A stretch of DNA of 64,000 nt from Mycetohabitans endofungorum (GCF_002927045.1 NZ_PRDW01000008.1:1-64000), one strand, 5' to 3'; counted from the stretch's first letter, positions 37,802 to 48,707 are shown. The notes: generated by a model not told the origin, from the letters alone. Numbers and translations: made by a program.

Positions 37802-38794
37802 TCAACCTCCGAGCAGCCGATAGAGCGGCGTGCCGCCGAACAGCGTGAGCACTGCTGCTCCCGCCAGAAACGGACCAAACGGCAACGGCTCCTCCAGGCG
37901 CATCCGCTTGGCGAGCGTGGCGCCAAGGCCGATGATCGAGCCACACACCGAAGCGACCAGTATCACCTGCAACAGTGGGCTCCAGCCGAACCATGCGCCA
38001 ATGGCGGCAAACAACTTGAAGTCGCCGTAGCCGATACCCTCCGCGCCGCGCACGAGCTTGAACAGCCAGTAGACGGCCCACAATGACACATACCCGGCCG
38101 CCGCACCGATCACGGCTGCGTCCAGCGGCGCGAATACCGCATGTAGATTGATCAGCAGCCCCGCCCAGAGCAGCGGCAACGTCAGCGAATCGGGCAGTAG
38201 CTTAGTTTCCAGATCGATGGCGCTCATCGCGAGCAGCGCGGCGCAGAACGCAAAGGCGGTAAGCGCCGTGAGCGTGGGGCCGAACGCCGCGAGCGAGAGT
38301 GCCGCGAACAGTGCACAGGCGGACTCGATCAACGGATAGCGCCAACGGATCCGCGTACCGCATGCCGAGCATCGGCCGCGCAATGCAACAAAACTGAGCA
38401 ACGGAATGTTCTCGTACAAGCGCAGCGTATGTCCGCATGCAGTACATGCCGAGCGCGGCACCCATAGGTTATAGCGCCGTAGCCAATCGGTCTGCGACAA
38501 CGGACCGGGCCTTCGCTCGGGCGCCGGATTTGACACGGCATCGTGTTCATCGCCTCCTGCGCTCAACGCATGCTGGGCATTTTGCTGTGCGTAGTCGGCC
38601 AGCTCTTGCTGCCATGCGTGTTCGAGCATCAGCGGCACGCGGTGTATGACGACAGTCAGGAAACTGCCGATGACCAATCCGAGCGCGCAGGCGAAAGCGT
38701 ACTGCCAAGCAACCGGCAGCATCGAGAAGGCGTCGGCGAAGCCGGCGATCCAGTGGCCGGGGCCGTGTAGGGCGATGACAGAAAACGAATGCAT
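37802..38794 (-). CDS. pilD: Prepilin peptidase / N-methyltransferase PilD
   Basis: Inner-membrane aspartyl protease that cleaves and N-methylates type IV prepilins and type II pseudopilins. The 330-residue protein has hydrophobic helices, the two-CxxC cytoplasmic zinc-type domain ([22 protein letters not shown]), and the two catalytic Asp motifs [12 protein letters not shown] and [18 protein letters not shown]. It follows pilC on the minus strand and abuts coaE. Confidence 0.95.
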   Translation of the reverse strand: MHSFSVIALHGPGHWIAGFADAFSMLPVAWQYAFACALGLVIGSFLTVVIHRVPLMLEHAWQQELADYAQQNAQHALSAGGDEHDAVSNPAPERRPGPLSQTDWLRRYNLWVPRSACTACGHTLRLYENIPLLSFVALRGRCSACGTRIRWRYPLIESACALFAALSLAAFGPTLTALTAFAFCAALLAMSAIDLETKLLPDSLTLPLLWAGLLINLHAVFAPLDAAVIGAAAGYVSLWAVYWLFKLVRGAEGIGYGDFKLFAAIGAWFGWSPLLQVILVASVCGSIIGLGATLAKRMRLEEPLPFGPFLAGAAVLTLFGGTPLYRLLGG

Positions 38795-38839
38795 GTCGGT
38801 GGCCAGCGAGGGACGGTACGCGATGCTACCTGATTGAAA

Positions 38840-40084
38840 TCACATTACGTTGCCCATTTCGATAATGGGCAGATACATGGCGACCACGAGCGCGGCAATC
38901 AGCGCGCCGGGCCCGACAATGATAAGCGGTTCGGCCAGTTGTGCGAGCAGGCCGATTCGTTCCGCCACGAGCCGGTCATTCCAAGCGCCGATGTCGGCCA
39001 GCGTCGTGCCGAGCGTGCCGGCTTGTTCGGCAAGTGCGATCGTGGCCACGACGTCGGGCGGAAAGCAGGTGCTGGCACGCATGGCATCGGCCAGGCTTGC
39101 GCCGACGCGCACTTGTGCCGCGATGTCGCGTGTCGCGGCGTCCATCGCGGCATTGCCGCTGATGCCGTCCACGGCGTCGAACCCGTCGGCCAGGGCGATG
39201 CCGGCATCGAGAACCCGGCCCAGCGCATAGCTCCAGCGCGCGATGGCCACGCGCTGCACGATGGGGCCCACGAGCGGCGCACGCAACAGCAGTGCGTGCA
39301 GGCGCAGGCGAAACCGTGGCGCGCGTTGCCAGGCCAGCATGCCGCACGCAAACCCGAGGCCCCCCGCCGCAACCATCGCCGGACCGTGCGCCAGCATCTG
39401 CCGGGACAGCGCGACCACGATCCGCGTGGGCCTTGGCAACGGCGAGCCGAATCCGGCGAACACCCGTTCGAATGTTGGTACCACCCAGGCTAGCAGTAAC
39501 GCGCACAGGCCCAGTGCCAGCGCGAGGGTCAGCGTCGGATACCATAGCGCGTTGCGCAGCCGCGCACGTTGTGCGGCCACGCGGTCCCGGGTGTCCGCCA
39601 GTTGGGTGAGGATCGTATCGAGCGAGCCGGTGTGTTCCGCCAGCTCGACGAGCCGCCAGTACGCGGCCGGAAACACACGGCTATGGCGTTGCAGCGCCAT
39701 AGACAGCGTACTGCCTTCTGTGATGTCTCGCAGCACTGTCTCGAATAGGTGTCGCAGCGGCGTGCCCGCGTGCTGCGCCACCAGCGCCAACGCGGGTTGC
39801 AGCGACAGTCCACTGTGCAGCAGCATGGCCAGGTGTCGCGTGGCGCGCGTCAGGTCAGCGTAGCGTACGCGTGGACTCCACCGTGCGCGGACCTCGATGA
39901 GCTCGACCGCGACAATCCTGTCGCGCCGAATACGCTCGAGTGCCGAACGCGCGTCGAGCGCCACGAGCGTACCGCGACGGCGGCGGCCGTCGGCGCCGAT
40001 GCCTCGCCAGTGGAAGCGGGACATCGTTGGCCGATGGGGCGAAGCGGCTTTGATGGGGGGCTGCATCACGTGCCAGTCCATCAC
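38840..40084 (-). CDS. pilC: Type IV pilus inner-membrane platform protein PilC (GspF family)
   Basis: Polytopic assembly platform for pilus or pseudopilus polymerisation. The 414-residue protein has two GspF domains (LTRATRHLAMLLHSGLSLQPAL and WSYALGRVLDAGIALADGFD) separated by membrane helices (LTLALALGLCALLLAWVVP). It ends with ALIAALVVAMYLPIIEMGNVM. Starts at GTG 40084 or ATG 40081 overlap the pilB stop. A later ATG giving MSRFHWRGIGADG is also possible. Confidence 0.93.
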   Translation of the reverse strand: MMDWHVMQPPIKAASPHRPTMSRFHWRGIGADGRRRRGTLVALDARSALERIRRDRIVAVELIEVRARWSPRVRYADLTRATRHLAMLLHSGLSLQPALALVAQHAGTPLRHLFETVLRDITEGSTLSMALQRHSRVFPAAYWRLVELAEHTGSLDTILTQLADTRDRVAAQRARLRNALWYPTLTLALALGLCALLLAWVVPTFERVFAGFGSPLPRPTRIVVALSRQMLAHGPAMVAAGGLGFACGMLAWQRAPRFRLRLHALLLRAPLVGPIVQRVAIARWSYALGRVLDAGIALADGFDAVDGISGNAAMDAATRDIAAQVRVGASLADAMRASTCFPPDVVATIALAEQAGTLGTTLADIGAWNDRLVAERIGLLAQLAEPLIIVGPGALIAALVVAMYLPIIEMGNVM

Positions 40085-41580
40085 GCATCGTCCGTCACCG
40101 CAAGAGCTTCATGCAGCGATGTCGTTCCATCGCGCACGCGCGCGAGCGCGGATTGCCGCAATGTCTGCAGGCCGGCTGCGCGCATCGCGTCCGCCAGCGC
40201 ATGGGTCGGCGTCCGCGCTGCGATGCGCTGTTGCAGTGCGGCGGTCACGGGCACGACCTGATGGATTGCGCAGCGGCCCACAAAGCCGGTGCCGCGGCAT
40301 GCCGTGCAACCGACCGGTCGATAGGATTGCCAGCGGCCCGCCAGCGCTTGGTCGACATGTGCGGCCGTCATGCCGGCCGCACGCAGTGCGACAGGGTTGG
40401 GCGTATCGGCGAGTCGGCACGTGCTGCATAATCGCCGCACCAGCCGTTGCGCCGTGATCAGCTTGACCGCTGCCGCCACGTTGTACGGTTCCACGCCCAG
40501 GTCCGTGAGTCGGGCGAGCGTCGCCGGTGCATCATTGGTATGCAGTGTGGCAAGCAGCAAATGCCCGGTCTGTGCGGCGTTGATGGCGACCGAGGCGGTT
40601 TCCGTATCGCGGATCTCGCCGACCATGATCACGTCCGGGTCTTGCCGCAGCAACGCGCGCAGCACCGATGCGAAACCCAAGCCTGCCCGGTCGTTGACCG
40701 ACACCTGGTTGATGCCGGCGAGCTCGATCTCGGACGGGTCCTCGATCGTGCAAAGATTGAACGCATCGCGATTGAGTTCGCGCATGAAGGTATAGAGCGT
40801 CAGCGTCTTGCCGCTGCCCGTGGGTCCGGTGACCAGCACCATGCCTTGCCGGACGCGCAACGCATGCTGTACGGCGGACAACTGGGCGGCGTCAAAACCC
40901 AGTCCTGTTAGATCCAGCCCATCGGGTAGCGCATCAAGACGGCGCAGCACCACTTTTTCGCCGAATACCGTGGGCAGCGTTGACACGCGGAATTCATCGA
41001 ACCCGGCGCCGGACACGGCGATGCGCAACCGGCCATCCTGTGGCGCGCGTCGCTGCGCGATGTCCAGCCGCGACAGCACTTTGATTCGTGTGATGACTGC
41101 GTCACGCAGGTGCGCGGGTGGATTGTCGAGGCGATGTAGTCGACCGTCGATCCGCAGCCGAATTTGCCATTGGTGTCGGCCCGGCTCGATATGGATATCT
41201 GAGGCGCGACACGCGCCGGCTTGAGCAAATAAATCGTTCAGCAGGCGTACCGCCGGTGCGTCGGTGTCGTCTGATTGCGCGGCGTGTGCGAGCGCGCGAG
41301 CACGCTGTGCCGCACGCGTCGTCAGCTTAGTGGCGCCGGGCGCCGTAGCCGAGTGCACCGGCGCGGCCGGCGCCGTGAAACCGGAACGCGCGTGCTCATC
41401 GGCTTCGCGCGGCACGGGCGGCTCAGCCGTGGAGCGCATGGAAATGGGATGGGCGCCGTGCGCCGCAGGGGACGGTGGCTCGGCCGGGAACAACGGGTGA
41501 TCAGGCATGCTGGCGATGTGCTGGCGGCGCAATGCAATAAAGACCTGCTTATCGTCGCGTGCTCGCTGCATTCGCGCCAT
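40081..41580 (-). CDS. pilB: Type IV pilus assembly ATPase PilB (GspE/PulE family)
   Basis: Hexameric cytoplasmic ATPase powering pilus extension. It has Walker A GPTGSGKTLTLY, the Asp box and Walker B (DPDVIMVGEIRDTETASVA), the His box (TGHLLLATLHTND) and a C-terminal tetra-Cys zinc site (CSTC ... CTACRGTGFVG). The first 90 or so residues are Pro/Ala-rich and lack a recognisable MshEN/T2SSE_N domain, so the protein is shorter at the N-terminus than canonical PilB. The start is uncertain: ATG 41580 or ATG 41508, neither with a strong ribosome site. The major pilin gene is not in this window. Confidence 0.88.
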   Translation of the reverse strand: MARMQRARDDKQVFIALRRQHIASMPDHPLFPAEPPSPAAHGAHPISMRSTAEPPVPREADEHARSGFTAPAAPVHSATAPGATKLTTRAAQRARALAHAAQSDDTDAPAVRLLNDLFAQAGACRASDIHIEPGRHQWQIRLRIDGRLHRLDNPPAHLRDAVITRIKVLSRLDIAQRRAPQDGRLRIAVSGAGFDEFRVSTLPTVFGEKVVLRRLDALPDGLDLTGLGFDAAQLSAVQHALRVRQGMVLVTGPTGSGKTLTLYTFMRELNRDAFNLCTIEDPSEIELAGINQVSVNDRAGLGFASVLRALLRQDPDVIMVGEIRDTETASVAINAAQTGHLLLATLHTNDAPATLARLTDLGVEPYNVAAAVKLITAQRLVRRLCSTCRLADTPNPVALRAAGMTAAHVDQALAGRWQSYRPVGCTACRGTGFVGRCAIHQVVPVTAALQQRIAARTPTHALADAMRAAGLQTLRQSALARVRDGTTSLHEALAVTDDA

Positions 41581-41641
41581 TCAGCCGAACGGCCAATCGC
41601 GTTGGTGTACTGCCGGGCCGGCGTACCGCTTTGCCGATAGG

Positions 41642-42955
41642 CTAGCGGGCGTGCTGGCGTGCCGCCACCGCGTGCGCGGCGTCCAACCGCGTGGGCCGGA
41701 AGAGTTTCACCGTGCGGATGGCTTGATTGTCGATCTGCATGACCTCCATGCGCGTGTCGCCGACCACCAGGCTCACGTCGCCTTCCGGGATGGCCTCCAG
41801 CAGTTCCAGGATCAGGCCATTTAACGTCTTCGGACCATCAAGCGGCAACCGTAGGCCAAGCCGGCGGTTCAACTCCCGTAACGGGATGCTGCCCGCGACG
41901 ATGCATTCCCCTTGCGCGTTCCAGCCGCCTGCCGCGCCGCTTGCCGTGCGCGGCAATGTCGTCGTGAACTCGCCGATCAACTCCTCGATAATGTCCTCCG
42001 GCGTCACAAGCCCTTGGACTTCGCCATATTCGTTGACGACCAGCGCCATCCGGTGCCGGTTCTCTTGGAAGAACTGCAACTGCTGAAAGACCGGCGTGCC
42101 GCTGGGCACGAAATAGGGCTCCGTGAGCAACTCGCGCAGCTTTTCTCGCTCGAATTCCTGGTTGTGTAGCGCGGCGAGGGTCTTGCGTACATGAAGCATG
42201 CCGAGCACGCGGTCAATGTCCCCCTGATAGACGACCAACTTGTTGTGGTAGCAGGTTTCCAACTGCTGGACCAACTGGTCGAACGGCGCATCGAAGTCTA
42301 GCGCCTCGATGCGCCGGCGCGGAATCATGACATCATCGACCGAGATGCTCTCCAGGTCGAACAGGTTCAGCAGGATGCTGCGGTGCTTGCTTGGCATGAA
42401 GCTGCTCGATTCCAGTACGACGCTGCGCAATTCGTCGTTGGACATGCGCAGATCCCGCCCGCTTTTCGTATTGATGTGCAGCACGAACAGGATGCTGTTG
42501 GCCAGCATGTTGACGAACCAGACCAGCGGGCGGGCGAGGGTAATTAGCGGCTTGATGACGAGGCTGGCCGGCAATGCGATCTTTTCGGGATAGGCCGCGC
42601 CGACGATCTTCGGTGTGATCTCGGCGAACACGATGATTAGGAATGCGACGATCCCGGTGGTGATCGACAGCACCGCGCTGTGGTTGCCGAACGCGTGCAG
42701 CGCGATCGATGTCGTGAGCACCGGGATGATGACGTTCATCAGATTGTTGCCGATCAGGAGCACGGACAGCAGCTGGTCGGTGTGCGCGAGCAAGCGCTGC
42801 GTCGTCTTCGCACCCATCACGCCCTTGCCCGCCAAATGCTTGAGCCGATGGCGGTTTAACGCCATCATCGCGGTTTCCGAGATTGAAAAAAAGCCCGATA
42901 TGAGCAGCAGCACGACTACGGCGCCAATTTGCGCCCAAAGAGGGAGAGTTTCCAC
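41642..42955 (-). CDS. CNNM/CorC-type hemolysin-family transporter (DUF21-CBS-CorC_HlyC)
   Basis: Inner-membrane protein of the family linked to Mg/Co homeostasis. The 437-residue protein has a DUF21 (CNNM) domain with about three to four helices (GFFSISETAMMALNRHRLKHL, LLIGNNLMNVIIPVLTTSIA, FAEITPKIVGAAYPEKIALP), a CBS pair (DVMIPRRRIEALDFD to GLVTPEDIIEELIGEF) and a C-terminal CorC_HlyC domain. The start is GTG with no strong ribosome site. The true substrate is unknown, and 'hemolysin' is a historic label. Confidence 0.9.
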   Translation of the reverse strand: METLPLWAQIGAVVVLLLISGFFSISETAMMALNRHRLKHLAGKGVMGAKTTQRLLAHTDQLLSVLLIGNNLMNVIIPVLTTSIALHAFGNHSAVLSITTGIVAFLIIVFAEITPKIVGAAYPEKIALPASLVIKPLITLARPLVWFVNMLANSILFVLHINTKSGRDLRMSNDELRSVVLESSSFMPSKHRSILLNLFDLESISVDDVMIPRRRIEALDFDAPFDQLVQQLETCYHNKLVVYQGDIDRVLGMLHVRKTLAALHNQEFEREKLRELLTEPYFVPSGTPVFQQLQFFQENRHRMALVVNEYGEVQGLVTPEDIIEELIGEFTTTLPRTASGAAGGWNAQGECIVAGSIPLRELNRRLGLRLPLDGPKTLNGLILELLEAIPEGDVSLVVGDTRMEVMQIDNQAIRTVKLFRPTRLDAAHAVAARQHAR

Positions 42956-43337
42956 GCGAAAAAGCCGGATGCCGGCTATTGGACGATGAAGTCAACTATA
43001 TCAGAGCGCCGGGGGCGTCCGTACAGTAGCCCGGCGGGCGACAGACTGGCGCGACAAGCGTTCTGCCGGTTCTTTGCATTCCTGCATTAGTGCTTTTGAG
43101 CCGCCACAGCCCCACATCCCCTTCAATCCAGCCCGAAAAGTAGGAGGCTGGGTCGAGACCAACGGAACATGGTGTCATGGCATGACCTGCATCGCCAGCG
43201 TGGAAGCCAGCACGCCACACGTCGGGATCCATCTGCACGCCGATTGTCATCGCAGCAACGCAGAACGCCCACCGCGAATCCAGCGTTGCTGGCCATGAAG
43301 TTTGCAGCCGTGAATGCTGACGTGAGGAAAGATAGTC
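42956..43337. other. Non-coding region between the CNNM gene and the tRNA-Pro terminator
   Basis: About 380 bp. Short open frames on both strands have no ribosome sites and no recognisable protein features. I see no promoter, repeat or RNA gene that I can support. Confidence 0.4.
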
Positions 43338-43371
43338 AAAAAGAAAATGTCCCGCCAACTTGGCGGGACAT
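43338..43371 (-). terminator. Intrinsic terminator of tRNA-Pro
   Basis: On the minus strand, ATGTCCCGCC, a 5-nt loop, and GGCGGGACAT form a 10-bp stem followed by TTTCTTTTT. It lies about 90 bp downstream of the tRNA 3' end. Confidence 0.88.
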
Positions 43372-43460
43372 CCTTGGGCAACCCGATGTAGGATTTATTC
43401 TATCTCAACATGCACATCGAGTTAGAAGGACCGATAACCTGTTGATTCTACTGAGAATTC

Positions 43461-43537
43461 TGGTCGGGGTGAGAGGATTCGAACCTCCGGCCTCTACGTC
43501 CCGAACGTAGCGCTCTACCAGGCTAAGCTACACCCCG
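43461..43537 (-). tRNA. tRNA-Pro (anticodon CGG)
   Basis: The reverse complement folds as a cloverleaf. The acceptor stem is CGGGGTG/CACCCCG. The D arm contains AGCTTAGCCTGGTAGAGC. The anticodon stem CTACG/CGTAG carries loop TTCGGGA (anticodon CGG). The T arm GGAGGTTCGAATCCTCTC is standard. The discriminator A and the 3' CCA are encoded (plus-strand TGGT at 43461-43464). It reads CCG proline codons, common in this GC-rich genome. Confidence 0.97.
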
Positions 43538-43567
43538 AATTGGATCACTTCAGCATTTCCGTCTCTT

Positions 43568-44554
43568 TCAAGACTGGCGCGACGCTGAATAAGAGCATAA
43601 TTCTAGCAGCGATTCTTTGAATTGGGAATCTGGAAATGAAAAAATGGCGCGCGCCGCAGCCTGTGCTTCCGCTTCGGCGCAGCGCAGCGTGTAGTCGAGC
43701 GCGCCCGACTCGGTGATGGCGGTGAAAATCGTGTCGAATCGGTCGGTGCCGCCGTGCTCGATGGCGTCCCGGGCCAACTGCGCCTGCTCGGCGGTGCCGT
43801 GCTCGATCAAATAGATCAGCGGTAGCGTCGGCTTGCCTTCGCGCAGGTCGTCGCCGGCATTCTTCCCCATTGACTCGGGCGTGCCAGTGTAATCGAGCCA
43901 GTCGTCCATGATCTGGAAGGCGGTGCCGATCGTGCGGCCAAACTCCGCCGCGGCGGCCTCCATCGCGGGTGGCGCATCGGCGATGACCGCGCCCAACTGG
44001 GCTGCCGCCTCGAACAGCTTGGCGGTCTTGTAGCGGATCACCTGCATGTAGCGCGCTTGATCCACGTCCGGATCATGCATGTTCAGCAACTGCAACACCT
44101 CGCCTTCCGCGATGACGTTGGTGGCGTCCGACAGGATCTGCATCACGCGCAAGTTATCGCACGCGACCATCATCTGGAACGCGCGCGAATACAGGAAATC
44201 GCCGACCAGCACGCTGGCTGCGTTGCCAAACAGCGCATTGGCGGTTTGCTTGCCGCGCCGCAACTGTGATTCGTCGACCACGTCGTCATGGAGCAGCGTC
44301 GCCGTGTGGATGAACTCGATGACCGCCGCTAGCTCGTGCCGGTGGCCGCTGCGCTCTCCCAGTGCGTTCGCCACCAGCAACAGCAGGGCGGGGCGCAGGC
44401 GCTTGCCGCCTGCACCGATGATGTATTCGGCGATCTGGTTGATCAGGACGACGTCCGACGCGAGCCGCGTGCGGATCACGCGATTGACTTGTTGCATGTC
44501 GTCGGCGATCGGCGCTAGCGTGGCGGCCGCGGACGGGGTGGTGGTGGCTGTCAA
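43568..44554 (-). CDS. ispB: Octaprenyl diphosphate synthase
   Basis: Trans-polyprenyl synthase that makes the ubiquinone side chain. It has the two aspartate-rich motifs LLHDDVVDES and FQIMDDWLDYTG, plus GGKRLRPALLLLVA and GDFLYSRAFQMM. Related proteins begin near xxATLAPIADDMQQVNRVI. Here that segment is preceded by an in-frame TTG at 44554 (about 328 residues). An ATG at 44497 (MQQV, 309 residues) is the alternative. A longer frame to 44788 runs through the rplU promoter and is unlikely. It is divergent from rplU-rpmA. Confidence 0.93.
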   Translation of the reverse strand: MTATTTPSAAATLAPIADDMQQVNRVIRTRLASDVVLINQIAEYIIGAGGKRLRPALLLLVANALGERSGHRHELAAVIEFIHTATLLHDDVVDESQLRRGKQTANALFGNAASVLVGDFLYSRAFQMMVACDNLRVMQILSDATNVIAEGEVLQLLNMHDPDVDQARYMQVIRYKTAKLFEAAAQLGAVIADAPPAMEAAAAEFGRTIGTAFQIMDDWLDYTGTPESMGKNAGDDLREGKPTLPLIYLIEHGTAEQAQLARDAIEHGGTDRFDTIFTAITESGALDYTLRCAEAEAQAAARAIFSFPDSQFKESLLELCSYSASRQS

Positions 44555-44695
44555 CGACGTAAACCGGAAAAAGGGTGGGCGGAGTAAAACAGGCGAATTA
44601 TAAGGCACTGGAGCGGCCGACCGTGCTTTGCCGCCAGCTTGTCGATCATGATCGGACGAGGCGCCCGCCCGTGTGCGCTCGATCTGCAGCAGGTT

Positions 44696-44724
44696 TTGAC
44701 TTGCCTTAAAAATCTCTATATAAT
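44696..44724 (+). promoter_or_regulatory. Near-consensus sigma-70 promoter of rplU-rpmA
   Basis: TTGACT (44696-44701), a 17-bp spacer, and a perfect TATAAT (44719-44724) lie about 110 bp upstream of the rplU ATG. This is the best promoter in the window, fitting a ribosomal-protein operon. Confidence 0.92.
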
Positions 44725-44833
44725 CAAGTGTTTCTGTGCGTGGTGCGCAGAAACGCACGAAGCGCGCGAAAACGCGTGTTCGAAACAAATGAAGGGGTCC
44801 GGATCCGGGCCGCTTTTCAAGTGAGGTTCAACA

Positions 44834-45145
44834 ATGTACGCGGTCATAAAAACCGGTGGCAAGCAGTACAAGGTCGCTGCCGGCGAAAAATTGAAAGTAG
44901 AACAGATACCGGCAGACATTGGCGCTGAAATCACGCTCGACCAGGTGCTCGCAGTAGGCGAGGGCGAATCGATCAAGTTCGGTACGCCGCTGGTGGGTGG
45001 GGCTTCCGTCAAAGCTACCGTGGTATCGCACGGACGGCATGCGAAAGTGACGATCTTCAAGATGCGTCGCCGGAAGCACTACCAGAAGCATGGCGGCCAC
45101 CGCCAGAATTACACCGAATTGCGCATCGACGCGATCAACGCGTAA
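44834..45145 (+). CDS. rplU: 50S ribosomal protein L21
   Basis: Binds domains of 23S rRNA in the large subunit. The 103-residue protein reads [20 protein letters not shown] onward, with [29 protein letters not shown], the conserved basic C-terminal signature of L21. It is first in the rplU-rpmA operon, 18 bp before rpmA, behind a near-consensus promoter. Confidence 0.98.
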   Translation: MYAVIKTGGKQYKVAAGEKLKVEQIPADIGAEITLDQVLAVGEGESIKFGTPLVGGASVKATVVSHGRHAKVTIFKMRRRKHYQKHGGHRQNYTELRIDAINA

Positions 45146-45163
45146 CGCGCAGGGAGTCCACAG

Positions 45164-45424
45164 ATGGCACACAAAAAGGCAGGCGGCTCGTCCCGGAACG
45201 GCCGCGATTCCGAAAGCAAGCGCCTCGGCGTCAAGGTGTTCGGCGGCCAGGCAATCCATGCCGGTGGCATCATCGTGCGTCAACGTGGCACGCGGATGCA
45301 TGCTGGCGACAACGTCGGGATCGGCAAGGACCATACGCTGTTCGCGCTGATCGACGGTCATGTCCGCTTTGCGGTCAAGGGCGCGGCGAAGAAGCATATC
45401 GTCAGCGTGGTCCCGGCTGCTTGA
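45164..45424 (+). CDS. rpmA: 50S ribosomal protein L27
   Basis: Its N-terminal tail reaches the peptidyl-transferase centre. The 86-residue protein starts [20 protein letters not shown], the canonical L27 start, and has [20 protein letters not shown]. It lies 18 bp after rplU and is followed by an intrinsic terminator before obg. Confidence 0.98.
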   Translation: MAHKKAGGSSRNGRDSESKRLGVKVFGGQAIHAGGIIVRQRGTRMHAGDNVGIGKDHTLFALIDGHVRFAVKGAAKKHIVSVVPAA

Positions 45425-45531
45425 ATACCCAGTGATCACCACGCGAACCGGCTGACCGGATCCGGCACCCCGCCGGGCTCACGCCGGTGACGCCGCCTCG
45501 GGCTGCCGATGCAGGGCGGGCGTGACGAAGC

Positions 45532-45561
45532 AAAAGGCCTCGCAATCTGCGGGGCCTTTTT
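45532..45561 (+). terminator. Intrinsic terminator of rplU-rpmA
   Basis: AAAAGGCCTCGCA pairs with TGCGGGGCCTTTT (one T-G wobble) around a 3-nt loop and ends in a T5 run. It is about 110 bp after rpmA and 135 bp before obg, and lowers read-through into obg. Confidence 0.9.
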
Positions 45562-45695
45562 GTTGGTGCTGGCAAGATATGTTGCGAGTGCCGCAACGCG
45601 TTTGTGAGCGCTGACAAAATCGCGGCGCCGGCGGCGCGATCGGCGGGTCGGCGGCAGCAGGCAGGCAAACGGCGCAAGCCGAACGGAGCAATTGA

Positions 45696-46814
<1,119 letters not shown>

Positions 46815-46867
46815 CTGTCGCCGCCGCGCAACACGATACCGAACGGGAACACAAGGACGGCGCAACG

Positions 46868-47986
46868 ATGCGTTCGATCATTGCCGATGCAAAACGGCTG
46901 GTTGTGAAAGTGGGTTCGAGCCTGGTTACCAATGACGGGCGTGGGCTGGATCATGACGCGATCGGGCGGTGGGCCGCGCAAATCGCCGCATTGCGCCAGC
47001 AGGGCAAGGACGTGGTGCTGGTCAGTTCCGGCGCGATCGCCGAGGGGATGCAGCGACTGGGCTGGAGCCGGCGTCCACGCGAGATCGCCGAGCTGCAGGC
47101 CGCGGCCGCGGTCGGCCAAATGGGGCTGGCGCAGGTCTATGAAAGCCGCTTTGCCGAGTATTCGATCCGCACGGCCCAGATCTTGCTCACGCACGCGGAC
47201 CTGGCCGATCGCGAGCGATACCTGAATGCACGCTCGACGCTGCTCACGTTGCTCAGGCTCGGCGTGGTGCCGATCATCAACGAGAATGACACGGTCGTCA
47301 CGGATGAGATCAAGTTCGGCGACAACGACACGTTGGGCGCGTTGGTGGCGAACCTGATCGAAGGGGACGTGCTGGTGATTCTGACCGACCAGTGTGGTTT
47401 GTACACGGCCGATCCGCGCAAGAATCCTGCCGCGACGCTGGTGCAACAGGCCGACGCCGGCGACCCCGCGTTGGAGGCAATGGCCGGTGGCACCGGTACA
47501 AGCATCGGCCGGGGTGGGATGTTGACCAAGATCCTGGCCGCCAAGCGCGCCGCGCACAGCGGCGCGGATACGGTGATTGCAAGCGGTCGAGAGCCGGACG
47601 TGCTGGTCCGGCTGGCGGCGGCGGAGTCAATTGGCACGCAACTCATTGCGCGGACCGCCCGCATGGCCGAGCGCAAGCAATGGATGGCGGACCAACTGCA
47701 AGTGCGCGGCCATGTCGTGATCGACGCGGGCGCGGTCGAGAAGCTGACTTCCGGCGGCAAGAGCCTGTTGCCGATCGGCATCGTCGACGTGCAAGGCATT
47801 TTTGCCCGCGGCGAGGTGATTGCGTGCCTGGACGAAGCGGGCCGCGAGGTGGCGCGTGGGTTGACGAACTACAGTAGTGTCGAGACGCGGCTGATTCGCC
47901 GCCATCCGAGTGCGCAGATCGAGTCGATTCTCGGTTACATGCTCGAGCCCGAACTGATCCACCGGGACAACCTGGTGATCCTGTAA
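46868..47986 (+). CDS. proB: Glutamate 5-kinase
   Basis: First step of proline biosynthesis, phosphorylating L-glutamate. The 372-residue protein has an amino-acid kinase domain ([69 protein letters not shown]) and a C-terminal PUA domain (KGSLLPIGI-like [20 protein letters not shown]). The ATG at 46868 gives the family start. It lies about 50 bp after obg and is probably co-transcribed. Confidence 0.96.
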   Translation: MRSIIADAKRLVVKVGSSLVTNDGRGLDHDAIGRWAAQIAALRQQGKDVVLVSSGAIAEGMQRLGWSRRPREIAELQAAAAVGQMGLAQVYESRFAEYSIRTAQILLTHADLADRERYLNARSTLLTLLRLGVVPIINENDTVVTDEIKFGDNDTLGALVANLIEGDVLVILTDQCGLYTADPRKNPAATLVQQADAGDPALEAMAGGTGTSIGRGGMLTKILAAKRAAHSGADTVIASGREPDVLVRLAAAESIGTQLIARTARMAERKQWMADQLQVRGHVVIDAGAVEKLTSGGKSLLPIGIVDVQGIFARGEVIACLDEAGREVARGLTNYSSVETRLIRRHPSAQIESILGYMLEPELIHRDNLVIL

Positions 47987-48052
47987 CGCCAGCGAGGTGC
48001 ATGCATCGCGTACGGACCCGAAATGCGCGAAGCCGGTTGGCTTTGCTATCTT

Positions 48053-48116
48053 GCTATCGGGGTCGCTACTGAGGCTCGCTATTGGGGGCCGCTACTGGGG
48101 CCCTCTATTGATAGCG
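48053..48116. repeat. Degenerate 13-bp tandem repeat at the proB/CNP1 boundary
   Basis: A GCTAYTGRGG-like core recurs about every 13 nt (cores begin near 48065, 48078 and 48091, with decayed units at 48053 and 48104). It lies between the convergent genes and overlaps the last codons of the CNP1-like gene. No function is apparent. Confidence 0.6.
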
Positions 48117-48707
48117 CGATGCGGCGATCCGTTTGTAGCGGATATTTTGCACGATCGACGAGGCCTTGCCCTGCGGCATCTTGTTCGCGCACATGTAGTC
48201 CTGGTATAGCGCGGCCTGATACGCGTTCAGCTGGCTGTTCTCGATGCGCCGCCAGCCGTTTGCCGCGCCCTGATCCCATTGTTCACCGCTGTCGTCGGCG
48301 GCCGCATAACGGCGCCATTCATAGGTTTCACAGCGCAAGCCCTCGTAATAAACATTGCGTGCACCCCGCGGGCTCGTGATCACGATCGTATAGCGCACGA
48401 CGCTGTCGGTGCCCACTGACACGGACGCCGCGTCAACGGCGAACTGTAGGTTCGTCGTCGCGGAGACCTCGAATGGCAGCAGGTCCGCGGCGCGCGGCAT
48501 TGGCGGCAACTTATCGACCTGGGTCTCGATCCAGTTCTGCGTGCGTTCCAGCAGGTAGACGAAGTCCTGACCGGGCTTGGCCCCCTGCTCCGGCGACGGG
48601 GACGAGCATGCGCCGAGCAGCGCGGCGGCGGTGATCGTGCTGACCAGGGCGGTGACGCGGCACGAGCTTGGGCGCGATGGGCAGGCAGGCGGGCAGACGT
48701 GTTTCAA
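48105..48707 (-). CDS. CNP1-like family lipoprotein
   Basis: A 200-residue protein with an N-terminal signal and a lipobox (AAALLGACSS), so probably lipidated and envelope-anchored. The mature part has NWIETQVDKLPPMP, then VSVGTDSVVRYTIVITSPRGARNVYYEG and LRCETYEWRRYA, typical of CNP1-like proteins named after a Neisseria protein. Function is unknown. The start chosen is TTG at 48707 (MKHVC), which has AGGA 7 nt upstream; a TTG six codons earlier is possible. Last codons lie in a short tandem repeat. Confidence 0.8.
   Translation of the reverse strand: MKHVCPPACPSRPSSCRVTALVSTITAAALLGACSSPSPEQGAKPGQDFVYLLERTQNWIETQVDKLPPMPRAADLLPFEVSATTNLQFAVDAASVSVGTDSVVRYTIVITSPRGARNVYYEGLRCETYEWRRYAAADDSGEQWDQGAANGWRRIENSQLNAYQAALYQDYMCANKMPQGKASSIVQNIRYKRIAASRYQ

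Noticed and set aside
43074-43298. Short plus-strand frame between the CNNM gene and tRNA-Pro
   Set aside because: It has no ribosome site, no recognisable family and atypical composition; treated as non-coding.
44555-44788. 78-codon upstream extension of ispB
   Set aside because: It would run through the rplU promoter and encode a non-conserved peptide; the family start lies near 44554.
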